NCBI GenBank assembly: GCA_963921335.3 | Contig: CAWUFC020000002.1 | Coordinates: 1,240,001 to 1,304,000 of the forward strand | Length of the DNA: 64,000 nucleotides | Source of the DNA: CAWUFC02 sp963921335 | GTDB lineage: Bacteria > Pseudomonadota > Gammaproteobacteria > Pseudomonadales > Halieaceae | Reading direction: 5' to 3' | In this document: piece after piece, positions 9,924 through 18,331 of the stretch | How the letters are laid out: the number at the start of each line of letters is the position of its first letter | How positions within the stretch are numbered: the first letter of the stretch is position 1 | The notes under the pieces: generated by a model | The model's input: only the letters and a program-made list of their open reading frames with translations | The model's database searches: none | What the model was told of the DNA's origin: nothing | Translations under genes and position numbers: made by a program

Positions 9924-10843
9924 CGCTTATCACAGACAACCCGGCCGACATCCGGGTTATCTGTGAAAAAGCCTGTTAACCCGGCATCCAGGTGTCGGTT
10001 GATTTCCTCTTCAAGGCTCGGGGCCGTGAGGAATTTTTCCTCTCCCCGAAAGGTATAAGCATGTACCTCCATGCCCAACTCACGGGCCTGCTGGTAATAG
10101 GCTTCAAACCCCTGCTTTGAGACACCAACGCCCTGTGCATAACGGGCAATCAACTCAAGATTAAGGCCCTCAGTGGTGTACAACAACTGGACCAGTGGCA
10201 AGGGTGTAGCCGCTCTGGCCCTCTGCAATGCCGGCGGTTCAAATGACTGCAAATACACGGGGGCATCGGCTGTATTCAGCCCAGCCTGGGCCAGTTCTGA
10301 CAACACAGCACCCACCACATCCTGACCCCGCTCGCGAAAATAGGCATCGCTCTTAAACTCGATATACAGACCGACTTCCCGCTCTGCATTTTGAGCAACC
10401 GCAATCGCCTCACGCAGCGTCAACACAGAGTAGCGGCCATTCTGGGCGGCACTGACCGGGCGCAACTCGGGCCAGCGCTCCGTCGCACGCAGTGTTTTTA
10501 TCTCCGCGAGGGTAAAGTCATCCACAAACCAGCCCTCAATGGTTTGCCCATAGGCGGTTCTACTTGAACGACGATCGGCAAATTCAGGTCGATCAGCCAC
10601 ATCGGTGGTCAGGCTCAGCTCAGCCTCATGGCGCACCACAGGCACGCCATCTTTGGTGAGCACCACGTCCGGCTCGATGTAATCAGCGCCTTGCTTTATG
10701 GCCAGACGATAGGCCTCCGCAGTGTGCTCCGGCACATAAGCGCTAGCCCCCCGATGACCCACTACCAGGCAATCACTGCTCGCCCACAGGCTGCTTGTCA
10801 TCATCATCGCAACGGCAGCAACGACATATCTCATTCTGAACAC
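9920..10843 (-). CDS. glpQ: Periplasmic glycerophosphodiester phosphodiesterase
   Basis: Hydrolyses glycerophosphodiesters to sn-glycerol 3-phosphate and an alcohol, after export. The N-terminus is a clear signal peptide (MRYVVAAVAMMMTSSLWA, from the second Met). The GDPD TIM-barrel signature follows directly: VVGHRGASAY..EHT with the catalytic His and Arg, then EPDVVLTKDGVPVVRHE with the metal-binding Glu/Asp and second catalytic His. YIEFKS in the middle and the closing GFFTDNPD are also typical. The 307-residue length is slightly short for GlpQ but normal for the wider family. The start overlaps the end of the upstream Rieske gene by 13 bases, so the two are probably cotranscribed. The symbol is a family-level assignment. 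Confidence 0.88.
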   Translation of the reverse strand: MFRMRYVVAAVAMMMTSSLWASSDCLVVGHRGASAYVPEHTAEAYRLAIKQGADYIEPDVVLTKDGVPVVRHEAELSLTTDVADRPEFADRRSSRTAYGQTIEGWFVDDFTLAEIKTLRATERWPELRPVSAAQNGRYSVLTLREAIAVAQNAEREVGLYIEFKSDAYFRERGQDVVGAVLSELAQAGLNTADAPVYLQSFEPPALQRARAATPLPLVQLLYTTEGLNLELIARYAQGVGVSKQGFEAYYQQARELGMEVHAYTFRGEEKFLTAPSLEEEINRHLDAGLTGFFTDNPDVGRVVCDKR

Positions 10844-12123
10844 TCCATATAACGATCCAGCTCCTCATGGAAATGGCTGACTCGACATTCCTGATCACTC
10901 AGCCACAGATTATCAAAACCATCAGACTGCATGCCTTGCTGGGCGTGTGCCAGCAGGGACAAATCCTGATCAATAGTGTCGGTCATGGTATTTCGGCCTT
11001 CAATCACATCTTTGTAATCAAACTGCTCATGCTCGGGTCGCCCCACGCTGCCCGACGGCGTCGCATGTCTGGCAATCGACTGGACATCAATCGCAGGCGT
11101 ATCACTGTCGGTCTGGGCGCTGCCATCCGGAAAACGCTCAAAAGACAGTTTGTCCAGATAGCATTGATTCGGATCTGTCGGGTGTGGCCGAGGCCGGATC
11201 AGCCAGAGCATCTCAGGTTGATATGACAGAATCGTGTTGGGAAAGATATTGGTCTGCACCACATCCGATAATTCCTGATCGCTGAACTTGCGGTAATAAG
11301 GCAGTTCAGTGTCGCCCAGTGCTCGTTTGGCCTGCTGTACCGCCTGTTGAATGTCCCCTACCCGGCCTTTGAAGTCATCAGGATTCAGGCCCAGGGCAGT
11401 CAACTGGGCGGTAAGAATATCGGTTGGCTCATCGGGCGTACTGAACAACGAGTCGGTTGTGGCACCAGGCACGATGACGCGAGTGTGCCCGCGTGGGTAA
11501 AGCTCGTCAGTGGCACCCCCACAATCCACAAAGCGACGGTGCTGCGGGTGCAGAAAATGCACGTGGTATAGCTCACTGAAATTATCGTGCACCGCTTTCC
11601 AGTTGCAGTTAACCCGCACAGTCTGGTCCAGCGTGAGGTGCATCTGCTCAAACTTGTAGTGGACCATCAGAGGCAGCATATCCTGCAAATAGTCGGCCAG
11701 AGACTCCCGGGGCTCAAAGCAGATCCAGGCAAAACCCAGCGCCGCCTCACAGGCGATGCTGCGAAGATTGAGCTGTTCCGACGGCAAGCCAGCGCTGAAA
11801 CTCTCGTCTGCAGGTGCACTGGCCAATTCGCCGGCGCGGTTGTATCGCCAGCTGTGGTAGGGGCAACGAAAATTCGGCTTTGTTCCGCAACGCTGATCCA
11901 CCAAACGCAAGCCCCGATGACGACAGACGTTGTAAAAAGCTCGCAGCTCGCAGTCATCACCGCGGCTGAGCAGCACACCCTCCGGGCCGATGTCATACAC
12001 CACAAAATCGCCGGGCTTGTTCAGGTCGCTCAACGGCGCGGCAACCTGCCAGCAGCGTCGCCATAGCAACCGCCACTCTTGCTCCTGCCAGGTGCTGGAA
12101 ATATATCGCTGCTTACTGATCAT
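10831..12123 (-). CDS. Rieske [2Fe-2S] aromatic-ring/terpenoid-type oxygenase, large subunit
   Basis: Non-haem iron oxygenase alpha subunit, using a Rieske cluster to feed electrons to a mononuclear Fe site. The cluster ligands are seen as CRHRG and CPYHSW. The catalytic domain shows NWKAVHDNFSELYHVHFLHPQH-like spacing, with the bridging Asp and two Fe-binding His. About 430 residues, normal for the family. I place the start at the ATG at 12123 because AAGGGA lies about 10 bases upstream and the protein then begins just before the standard YxxxxWxxxEW N-terminus. An in-frame ATG at 12165 has no ribosome site. No small subunit or reductase is adjacent, so it may be an alpha-only type. It is divergent from the P450 at 12271. 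Substrate unknown. Confidence 0.87.
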   Translation of the reverse strand: MISKQRYISSTWQEQEWRLLWRRCWQVAAPLSDLNKPGDFVVYDIGPEGVLLSRGDDCELRAFYNVCRHRGLRLVDQRCGTKPNFRCPYHSWRYNRAGELASAPADESFSAGLPSEQLNLRSIACEAALGFAWICFEPRESLADYLQDMLPLMVHYKFEQMHLTLDQTVRVNCNWKAVHDNFSELYHVHFLHPQHRRFVDCGGATDELYPRGHTRVIVPGATTDSLFSTPDEPTDILTAQLTALGLNPDDFKGRVGDIQQAVQQAKRALGDTELPYYRKFSDQELSDVVQTNIFPNTILSYQPEMLWLIRPRPHPTDPNQCYLDKLSFERFPDGSAQTDSDTPAIDVQSIARHATPSGSVGRPEHEQFDYKDVIEGRNTMTDTIDQDLSLLAHAQQGMQSDGFDNLWLSDQECRVSHFHEELDRYMECSE

Positions 12124-12270
12124 TGTCGCCACATCCCTTTGATTATGATGGTTTTTTTTGGACATGTCAGGCCACTGGAGGAAAACCGTTAATCAGCATG
12201 GCATAAAACATTCAATCTGTCCGGTTTTTTTGATATTCTGCCCAGCTCCAATAATAAGCAGGAACGCGCT

Positions 12271-13521
12271 ATGACCGCCGACACTCGTTCTCTCGAAGAA
12301 ATGCCTTTGATGAGCCCTGACATTCTCAAGTGTCCCTACCACTACGACCAGACCCTGCGCGAGGAAGCGCCAGTGCACGTCGACCCAATGACAGGCGTGT
12401 ATGTGGTGTCTACCTACGACTTGGTGCGAGAAGTGCACAAGGCCAAAGACATCTTCTCTAACGAATTTACCCTCGCGGTCGGCTCTGCACGGCAGATGGA
12501 CCCGGAAGTAGCGTCGGTGCTCAAGGAGACCTACGACATTGGCAAGGGAACGTTGCTCACCATCGACGACCCTGAGCACAAACATTTCAGGGATGCCGTA
12601 AAAGACTTCTTTCTGGCCGACAGCGTGGCCAGCTATGAGCCCTGGATTACAGACTTCGCCGCCAACCTGGTGGACGAGCTGTCGAAGAAAAACGAGTGCA
12701 ACTTTATTGAGGAGTTTGCCCGCCCCCTGCCCCTGTCGGTGATCATGCATGTGTTGGGCATGCCGCTGGATATGTTCGACAAGGCCTTCCAGTGGACCCT
12801 GGACAACGTTGCCGTGCTGTCACAGATGGTCGACAAGGAAGAGCTGATCAAGGCCCAGCGCGGTGTGGCAGAAGAGTACGACTGGTTTGTGGAAGCCCTC
12901 AACGAGCGACGCGGCGATAACCATAAAGGTGATTTGCTGTCACTGGTCGCCAATGCCAAGTACCTCGATCGCGACCTGACCATTGAAGAGCAACTGTCTT
13001 ACTGCACCCAGTTCCTGGTGGCGGGCAATGAAACCACCACTGCGACCCTGGCAGAAGGCATGCGTCAGCTCTGCCTGCATCCGGAAGAAGCCGAGAAAAT
13101 TCGTGCCGATCGCAGCCTGATTCCCAACCTGGTGGAGGAATCCCTGCGCCTGGCCTCACCCACATCCAATATGTGGCGACTGGCCAAAGAGGATTACGAG
13201 CTGGGCGGCGTCAACATTCCGGCAGGCAGCATGGTGTTGCTGAAGTACTTCTCATCCAATCACGATCCCAGCATGTTCGAAGAGCCACTGAAGTTCGACG
13301 TCTCGCGTGACAACGTCAAGCGCCACATCGCCTTCGGTTTTGGTATTCACGTGTGTATCGGCCAGCACCTGTCCAAGCTGGAGATGATCGTGGCCTGGCA
13401 CGCGCTGTTCGACAAGCTCGACAAGTTTGAGCTGGCTGTGCCCTCCGATGACCTGGAGTATATGCCCAATATCCTGTTGCGGGGATTGGAAGAAATCCCC
13501 ATCAAGTACCAGTTGGCTTAA
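12271..13521 (+). CDS. Cytochrome P450
   Basis: Complete 416-residue soluble bacterial P450. Seen: the I-helix AGNETTT, the K-helix ExxR as EESLRLA, and the haem loop FGFGIHVCIG with axial Cys near residue 362 (codon 13354-13356). The ATG at 12271 has GCAGGAA upstream. It is close to the truncated P450 at the left edge. Divergent with the Rieske oxygenase across about 150 bases; the two may share a regulatory region and a pathway, perhaps oxidation of a terpenoid, steroid or fatty acid. It converges with the ThuA-like gene, ten bases apart. Redox partners are not in the window. Confidence 0.92.
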   Translation: MTADTRSLEEMPLMSPDILKCPYHYDQTLREEAPVHVDPMTGVYVVSTYDLVREVHKAKDIFSNEFTLAVGSARQMDPEVASVLKETYDIGKGTLLTIDDPEHKHFRDAVKDFFLADSVASYEPWITDFAANLVDELSKKNECNFIEEFARPLPLSVIMHVLGMPLDMFDKAFQWTLDNVAVLSQMVDKEELIKAQRGVAEEYDWFVEALNERRGDNHKGDLLSLVANAKYLDRDLTIEEQLSYCTQFLVAGNETTTATLAEGMRQLCLHPEEAEKIRADRSLIPNLVEESLRLASPTSNMWRLAKEDYELGGVNIPAGSMVLLKYFSSNHDPSMFEEPLKFDVSRDNVKRHIAFGFGIHVCIGQHLSKLEMIVAWHALFDKLDKFELAVPSDDLEYMPNILLRGLEEIPIKYQLA

Positions 13522-13531
13522 GTACCCCGGC

Positions 13532-14383
13532 TTACTCCGACTCCGCCGTGGCCCATAACAGGGCCCGGCGCCACATCTCCCGGTTCTCGGGCACGCTGTA
13601 GGTTGCTGCCGTGTGCCCCACCGAGGAATAGAACACCCGACCCTCTCCAACCCTATGGCGCCAGGCCATGGGGTGCTCGCCTTCCATACTGTCATTGCCC
13701 CACATCGTCGCACCTTTAGTGATATAGGAGTCTTCGTCGATGGTCAGTACGATCTGGTAGCCCTTGTCGCGGGGGTTGCTGTCAAAGGCGTACCATTCTT
13801 CACCTTCCACGCGCCAGCGCTTCGGCAGGTGCGCTACCAGCTCGCCGCCGCCATCGGCAGGTAACAGATCGGCATCCTGAAACTGGGGGTCCATGGTGTG
13901 GCCCACAAACTGGGCACCAATCAACACGTCCACATACCAACGCCACTGGTAGCTCGGGTCACCGCCGGTACCGTGCACACCCAACCAGGGCCCACCCGCT
14001 TCGATCCAGGCTTTGAGAGCGGCGCGCTGCGCTTCGGTCAGTACATCGCCAGACACATTGTTCCAGATCACCGCCTTGAACTTCGCCAGGTCTTCAGCAT
14101 TGTGCACCGCGCCATTCCTGGTCAGATACACGTCCCAGCCCAGCTGATTGGCAATCTCAGTAAACATCTGCTCTGCAGCAGGAATACCCTCTTTGTGCAC
14201 AAAACCATTGGTTTTGCTGAACACCAGAACGGTCGGCCGCTCAAAGGCCGGCAGCACAGGTGCCTCATGCTCGTAGTCATTGCTGGGGATGATGCCCATG
14301 CTCTTGAGGTAGCTGTAAGTGCCCACGCCCCCGACAAGAATGACAACCACGAGGCCCAGCAAGACTTTTTTCCAGACGGCCAT
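13532..14383 (-). CDS. Membrane-anchored ThuA-like protein
   Basis: ThuA family (trehalose-utilisation/glutamine amidotransferase-like fold), about 283 residues. One N-terminal membrane segment (VLLGLVVVILVGGVGTYSYL) would anchor the rest in the periplasm. Family features: TVLVFSKTNGFVHKEGI at the start of the domain, AVIWNNVSGD, WIEAGGPWLGVHGTGGD, and a C-terminal HPMAWRHRVGEGRVFY..GHTA. ThuA domains have no settled reaction and often sit beside sugar oxidoreductases. The ATG at 14383 overlaps the GMC oxidoreductase stop as TGATG and has AAGGAG seven bases upstream, so translation is coupled. A GTG one codon earlier is possible. Last gene of the four-gene unit starting at 16999. Confidence 0.85.
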   Translation of the reverse strand: MAVWKKVLLGLVVVILVGGVGTYSYLKSMGIIPSNDYEHEAPVLPAFERPTVLVFSKTNGFVHKEGIPAAEQMFTEIANQLGWDVYLTRNGAVHNAEDLAKFKAVIWNNVSGDVLTEAQRAALKAWIEAGGPWLGVHGTGGDPSYQWRWYVDVLIGAQFVGHTMDPQFQDADLLPADGGGELVAHLPKRWRVEGEEWYAFDSNPRDKGYQIVLTIDEDSYITKGATMWGNDSMEGEHPMAWRHRVGEGRVFYSSVGHTAATYSVPENREMWRRALLWATAESE

Positions 14384-16095
14384 CACAGTACTCCTTCAGC
14401 CATTTGATTCACGGCGTAATCAGCGGCCCGCGCGGTCAGGGCCATATATGTGAGTGAGGGGTTCACACAGGAGGCTGAGGTCATACAGGACCCATCGGTG
14501 ACAAACAGGTTGGGCACCTCATGCAGCTGGTTGTATTTATTCAATACCGACTCGGTCGGGTCATCCCCCATGCGAGCCGTACCCATCTCGTGGATGGCAC
14601 CGCCGCCAGCTGGTGGTTTGGTCAGGTAGCTGTCGCCGCCGGGATTAATGCTGATCACCGCGCCCGCTGCTTTCAACAGGCGATCAGCCTGCTTGTGCAT
14701 ATCGCGCTGAATCGCCAGCTCGTTCTCGCCCCATTCAAACTCTGCGTACACCTGAGGAATGCCGAATCGATCCACCTTTTTGTCCAGGCGCATGTGGTTG
14801 TGCTTATAGGGCAGACACTCCCCAAACGCGGCAAACGCCATAGTCCAGTAACCTGGCTTGCGCAGGCTGTTTTTCAGGTCGGCGCCAAAGCCCTTGCTAT
14901 TAAACATGGTCGACCAGTCGGTGCGCAGGCTGGCCACCTGATAGCCAAAGCCGCGCACGAAGTCGGCATCCTCATCCTGACTGCCCACGTTGCGAAAACG
15001 CGGCACATAAAGGTTGTTGGGCCTGTTGCCACTGTAGTAGCGATCCATGTGATCCAGGAATATGCCCAGGCCACCCAGGGTCATAAAGTGGTCCATCATG
15101 TAGTGACCGAGGGCGCCGCTGCGATTGCCCAGGCCATTGGGGTGAGCTTCGTTGGCGGAGTTGAGCAAAATCTGTGTGCTGCCCACAGTAGAGGCACATA
15201 GGAAAAATATTCTGGCGCTGTAGCGGCGACGCTCCCGGGTCTGGCTGTCGATCACATGGACAGCGCTGGCTTTACCCGTGACAGGATCAGTCTCAAGACG
15301 CTCCACTACGGCATTGGCAAGCAGAGTTAAATTGCCGGTTTTCTCAGCGGCAGGCAGCGTGGAGCTGAGCGAACTGAAGTAACTACCCGTAGAGCATCCG
15401 CGATGGCAGGGGCCGCAATAATGGCAAGCGGCACGGCCCTGGTGATCCTGGGTCAATACAGCAGTGCGGCCCATCGTTAACGTCACATCCGGTGCTTTAC
15501 GCGCCAGCCGATCTTTAATGGTCTTCTCCAGTGGATAAATGGCCATCGGCGGCAGGAATTCCCCATCGGGCAAAATATCCAGTCCCTCTGCCTGGCCGCT
15601 AATGCCGGCAAAGGATTCCACGTAGCTGTACCAGGGCGCGACGTCCTTGTAGCCAATGGGCCAGGGAATACCATGACCATCGGCTTTATTCGCCTGGAAA
15701 TCCTGCTCGCTCCAGCGATAGCTTTGACGACCCCAGAGAATTGAACGCCCCCCAACCACATCCGCACGCATCCACTCAAAGGGTTTGTCAGGGTTGGTCT
15801 GGTATGGGTTCTCCTTGTCATTGTTCCAGAAGTGACGGGTGGCTTCATCGAAGGCATAGCTTTTGCTTTGCATCGGATATTCTTCTGCATAAAGCTCACG
15901 CTGAGGCTTCCCGTTATTGGGAAGTTTCCACTGAGGCGCATGCTCCCCAATATAGTCTTTGCCGTGCGCAAGGGGCTTGCCCCGCTCCAGCACCAGCACT
16001 TTCAGGCCTTTTTCCGTCAGCTCCTTGGCGGCCCAGCCACCTGAAATACCCGAGCCCACGACGATGGCGTCAAACTGTTCAGAACTTCCAATCAC
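14383..16095 (-). CDS. GMC-family FAD oxidoreductase (gluconate dehydrogenase large subunit type)
   Basis: FAD-dependent alcohol or sugar oxidoreductase, 570 residues. The N-terminal FAD site is VVGSGISGGWAAKELTEKG followed by VLERG. A cysteine motif CHYCGPCHRGC lies near residues 205-215, as in membrane gluconate 2-dehydrogenase flavoproteins. HEMGTARMG and the C-terminal NPSLTYMAL belong to the second GMC signature; the usual active-site His position appears as Asn. The start is a GTG with AAGGAG eight bases upstream. The next gene upstream is a gluconate dehydrogenase subunit 3-like protein, supporting a membrane or periplasmic dehydrogenase complex. The sugar or polyol substrate is not evident, and no cytochrome c subunit is nearby. 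Confidence 0.9.
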   Translation of the reverse strand: MIGSSEQFDAIVVGSGISGGWAAKELTEKGLKVLVLERGKPLAHGKDYIGEHAPQWKLPNNGKPQRELYAEEYPMQSKSYAFDEATRHFWNNDKENPYQTNPDKPFEWMRADVVGGRSILWGRQSYRWSEQDFQANKADGHGIPWPIGYKDVAPWYSYVESFAGISGQAEGLDILPDGEFLPPMAIYPLEKTIKDRLARKAPDVTLTMGRTAVLTQDHQGRAACHYCGPCHRGCSTGSYFSSLSSTLPAAEKTGNLTLLANAVVERLETDPVTGKASAVHVIDSQTRERRRYSARIFFLCASTVGSTQILLNSANEAHPNGLGNRSGALGHYMMDHFMTLGGLGIFLDHMDRYYSGNRPNNLYVPRFRNVGSQDEDADFVRGFGYQVASLRTDWSTMFNSKGFGADLKNSLRKPGYWTMAFAAFGECLPYKHNHMRLDKKVDRFGIPQVYAEFEWGENELAIQRDMHKQADRLLKAAGAVISINPGGDSYLTKPPAGGGAIHEMGTARMGDDPTESVLNKYNQLHEVPNLFVTDGSCMTSASCVNPSLTYMALTARAADYAVNQMAEGVL

Positions 16096-16106
16096 TCTTT
16101 GTCTCC

Positions 16107-16730
16107 TTACAGCATGCCACCGGCCCAGGTGCTGTCTTCATCAGACAGGGGCAGGTCGGGGTTAAAGCCCATGGGCATGGGGTCGTAGCGCAGCACCTGG
16201 GTGCTGCCTACCTCAGACGTGAAGAAACCCCAGATAGTGAGCTCCTTGATCTGGCAGAGGAAGGGCGCATCATCAATGTAGGCACGCATGGCAGCAATGC
16301 CCAGCTCATACCAGGGATGGTCTGCGACTTCCGCCTCCAGCTCTTCCATCAGGGCCAGCTGCTGATCGTCATCCAGGGCATCAAAGCTCGCTCCGTATTT
16401 GGATTCAGCTCGGGCCATGGCATCGGCAAGACCACGCATAAATTCCGCGCGCTCTTCCTCGTTGAGCCAGTCCTGCACCATCAGCTCGACAAAGCGCGGG
16501 GCACCGGCATCAATCGCGCCAGGGGTATCTGTACGCGGAATAATCACCTCAGTCATAGCGGCTACCACCGCTCGCTGTGCCGAGGTAAATAGCCCCGGCT
16601 CCAGGGCAATGTAGTCAGGCGCTGCTGCCAGGTAGACCTGCTGCTCCTGATTGAGTGAAAAAGCGATGCGGCTGCTCGATGCGCCCGCAACCAGAATGCT
16701 CGCACACTGCAAAAATTCACGTCTGTTCAT
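16107..16730 (-). CDS. Gluconate 2-dehydrogenase subunit 3-like protein
   Basis: Small accessory subunit of GMC dehydrogenases, about 207 residues. The N-terminus MNRREFLQCASILVAGASS is a Tat-like signal (RR with F and a hydrophobic stretch), so it and its folded flavoprotein partner could be exported together. The body matches the subunit 3 pattern: TSAQRAVVAAMTEVIIPRTDTPGA near the start and a C-terminal WGFFTSEVG..LRYDPMP segment. The start at 16730 is chosen because GGAG precedes it and because it overlaps the upstream stop as ATGA; a longer upstream reading frame lacks these features. Eleven bases separate it from the oxidoreductase. Confidence 0.85.
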   Translation of the reverse strand: MNRREFLQCASILVAGASSSRIAFSLNQEQQVYLAAAPDYIALEPGLFTSAQRAVVAAMTEVIIPRTDTPGAIDAGAPRFVELMVQDWLNEEERAEFMRGLADAMARAESKYGASFDALDDDQQLALMEELEAEVADHPWYELGIAAMRAYIDDAPFLCQIKELTIWGFFTSEVGSTQVLRYDPMPMGFNPDLPLSDEDSTWAGGML

Positions 16731-16999
16731 GCCCGTGCTCCTCGCCACCAGCCGATTGCCAGAATAAGCAGCCCCACACCCAAGCAGGTGATGCTCTGGT
16801 AGGCCCACTGGTTAAAGAAATAGCCGCCGCCGCGAAACACTGTATAACCCCAGTACACCGAATCGATGCCGGTCAAGTGATGCAATTCGTAAAAGAGCCA
16901 GCCGGTTGGCTCTAGCAGGTATTTGAGAAAAAGCGCCACTCCAATCGCCCAGACCCAGGTTTTGATACCAGGCAGGCTGCGCTTGGCGGGATGAGTCAT
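16727..16999 (-). CDS. Small two-helix membrane protein of the GMC operon
   Basis: A 90-residue protein I do not recognise. It has a basic start (MTHPAKRSLPG), one membrane segment around WVWAIGVALFLKYLLEP, a Trp/Tyr/Gly-rich middle, and a second segment ITCLGVGLLILAIGWW ending in RGARA. The ATG at 16999 has GAGGAA upstream. Its stop overlaps the next start as ATGA, so it is cotranscribed and coupled with the dehydrogenase subunits. A role as membrane anchor or quinone-interaction partner of the GMC complex is a guess from context. Confidence 0.7.
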   Translation of the reverse strand: MTHPAKRSLPGIKTWVWAIGVALFLKYLLEPTGWLFYELHHLTGIDSVYWGYTVFRGGGYFFNQWAYQSITCLGVGLLILAIGWWRGARA

Positions 17000-17119
17000 T
17001 ATTGGATTCCTCGACAGCGACAACAAAGTGTATCTGATTTGTAATGGCGACCAAAATCTACAGCCAGGCATTTGCGAGCCGAGCGGTCTGAATGCTCAAC
17101 CGGGCGAGTACATCTACCT

Positions 17120-17128
17120 TGTTATAAT
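17120..17128 (+). promoter_or_regulatory. Extended -10 promoter candidate
   Basis: TGT followed by TATAAT (17123-17128) is a perfect extended -10 element, 39 bases before the metallophosphoesterase ATG. There is no good -35 box, which extended -10 promoters can lack. Confidence 0.45.
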
Positions 17129-17167
17129 TCTCGCCGAAAAAGTGAGGGGGATTTGTCTGTGGGGATC

Positions 17168-18304
17168 ATGAAAAAAATTGGGCTGGGCTTACTGGCGCTG
17201 ATCGCCGTGCTGGCCCTACTGATGTACATCAATCCGCAGATCAGGCCCTCCCACACCGAGCCCTACCTCGCGCTGCAAAACGAATCCGAGGCTCCCGCAC
17301 CGCAGGAAACGCAGATCAGACAGCGGATCATCCTCTATGGCGACGCGGGCCACTCCACCATAGAGCCCTGGCAAGCGAGCATGGCCAGGGTGGCGCAGCG
17401 CGCGTCGATATCGCCCGACCGCACAGCGGTAGTCGCTCTTGGCGACAACATCTACATGCAGGGCTACCCACAAAAAGAGGAAGGGCAGCAGGACTGGGAC
17501 GAAGGCCAACTTGAATCCATTTCCTTTCTGGATGCGCAGCTCAAGGTCGCCGTGGAATCTGGGGCCAGTATGTATTTTGTGCCTGGCAATCACGACTGGT
17601 ACGCCAGCGAACTGAATAGCCAGGCTGCACATGTGGCTGAGTTCGCCGAAGAAAATGGGGTGAATACCCGCTTTGAACCGCCCTACCCTAACGATATTCC
17701 TTTGTCCTCAACGGTTCATCTCAACGGCATTACCCTGCTGTTCTTCGACAGTGAATGGCTGCTGCGCTCCGAGGGCGAGCCGCGACAGGAGGTACTGGAT
17801 CACATGCATGAGCTGATGGCAGACAGCCGACGCCTGCATCCGGACAATGTCATTCTGTTGAATTCACATCACCCCATCGAAACCATGGGTCAACACGCTG
17901 GCTATCTGGCAGAATTCAACTACTGGCTGTTTATCAACATTATCTTCACACTGTTCCCGCAGGCCGCCGAGGAAGACACCTGTCATCCGCTGTATCAACG
18001 CATGATCGCCGACCTGTATGAGGTGATGGGCAAACACGATCGGGTGCTCTACGCCGCCGGGCATGAGCACAGCCTGCAGGTGTACCGGGACGCTAATGAA
18101 AAGGGTCAGGGACCTGAATACTCACTGGTCAGCGGCGCCGGCAACAGCAACAAAGTCAGCGGCGTCTGGCACAACGAGAACACCCGCTTTGCCCTGTCAC
18201 AGGAAGGCTTCATGGAGTTGAATATCACCGACCAGGGCGTTTACCTGCAGGTGTTCGACATCCATCACGAGGAATCCCGCGGCGGCTTCTGGCTGGACAT
18301 CTAG
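17168..18304 (+). CDS. Membrane-anchored calcineurin-type metallophosphoesterase
   Basis: Two-metal phosphoesterase, 378 residues, likely periplasmic. MKKIGLGLLALIAVLALLMYI is a signal anchor. The metallophosphatase motifs follow in order: GDAGH, ALGDNIY, VPGNHDWY, NSHHP and AAGHEHS, covering the expected Asp, Asn and His ligands. The start at 17168 is preferred because it begins the signal anchor and has GGGG just upstream; the frame stays open for 32 codons before it without a signal-like N-terminus. Substrate unknown. Monocistronic: divergent from the GMC unit and followed by a palindrome shared with the convergent P450. Confidence 0.88.
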   Translation: MKKIGLGLLALIAVLALLMYINPQIRPSHTEPYLALQNESEAPAPQETQIRQRIILYGDAGHSTIEPWQASMARVAQRASISPDRTAVVALGDNIYMQGYPQKEEGQQDWDEGQLESISFLDAQLKVAVESGASMYFVPGNHDWYASELNSQAAHVAEFAEENGVNTRFEPPYPNDIPLSSTVHLNGITLLFFDSEWLLRSEGEPRQEVLDHMHELMADSRRLHPDNVILLNSHHPIETMGQHAGYLAEFNYWLFINIIFTLFPQAAEEDTCHPLYQRMIADLYEVMGKHDRVLYAAGHEHSLQVYRDANEKGQGPEYSLVSGAGNSNKVSGVWHNENTRFALSQEGFMELNITDQGVYLQVFDIHHEESRGGFWLDI

Positions 18305-18305
18305 A

Positions 18306-18326
18306 TCAAGGGGTCTGACCCCTTGA
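18306..18326. repeat. GGGGTC-type palindrome between convergent genes
   Basis: Perfect 9-bp arms TCAAGGGGT and ACCCCTTGA around CTG, lying between the stops of the metallophosphoesterase and the P450. It may act as a bidirectional terminator, though no T-run follows. It resembles the short GGGGTCAGA repeats scattered through many gammaproteobacterial genomes; a related element lies at 19642-19683, on the other side of the P450. Confidence 0.5.
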
Positions 18327-18331
18327 AGGCT

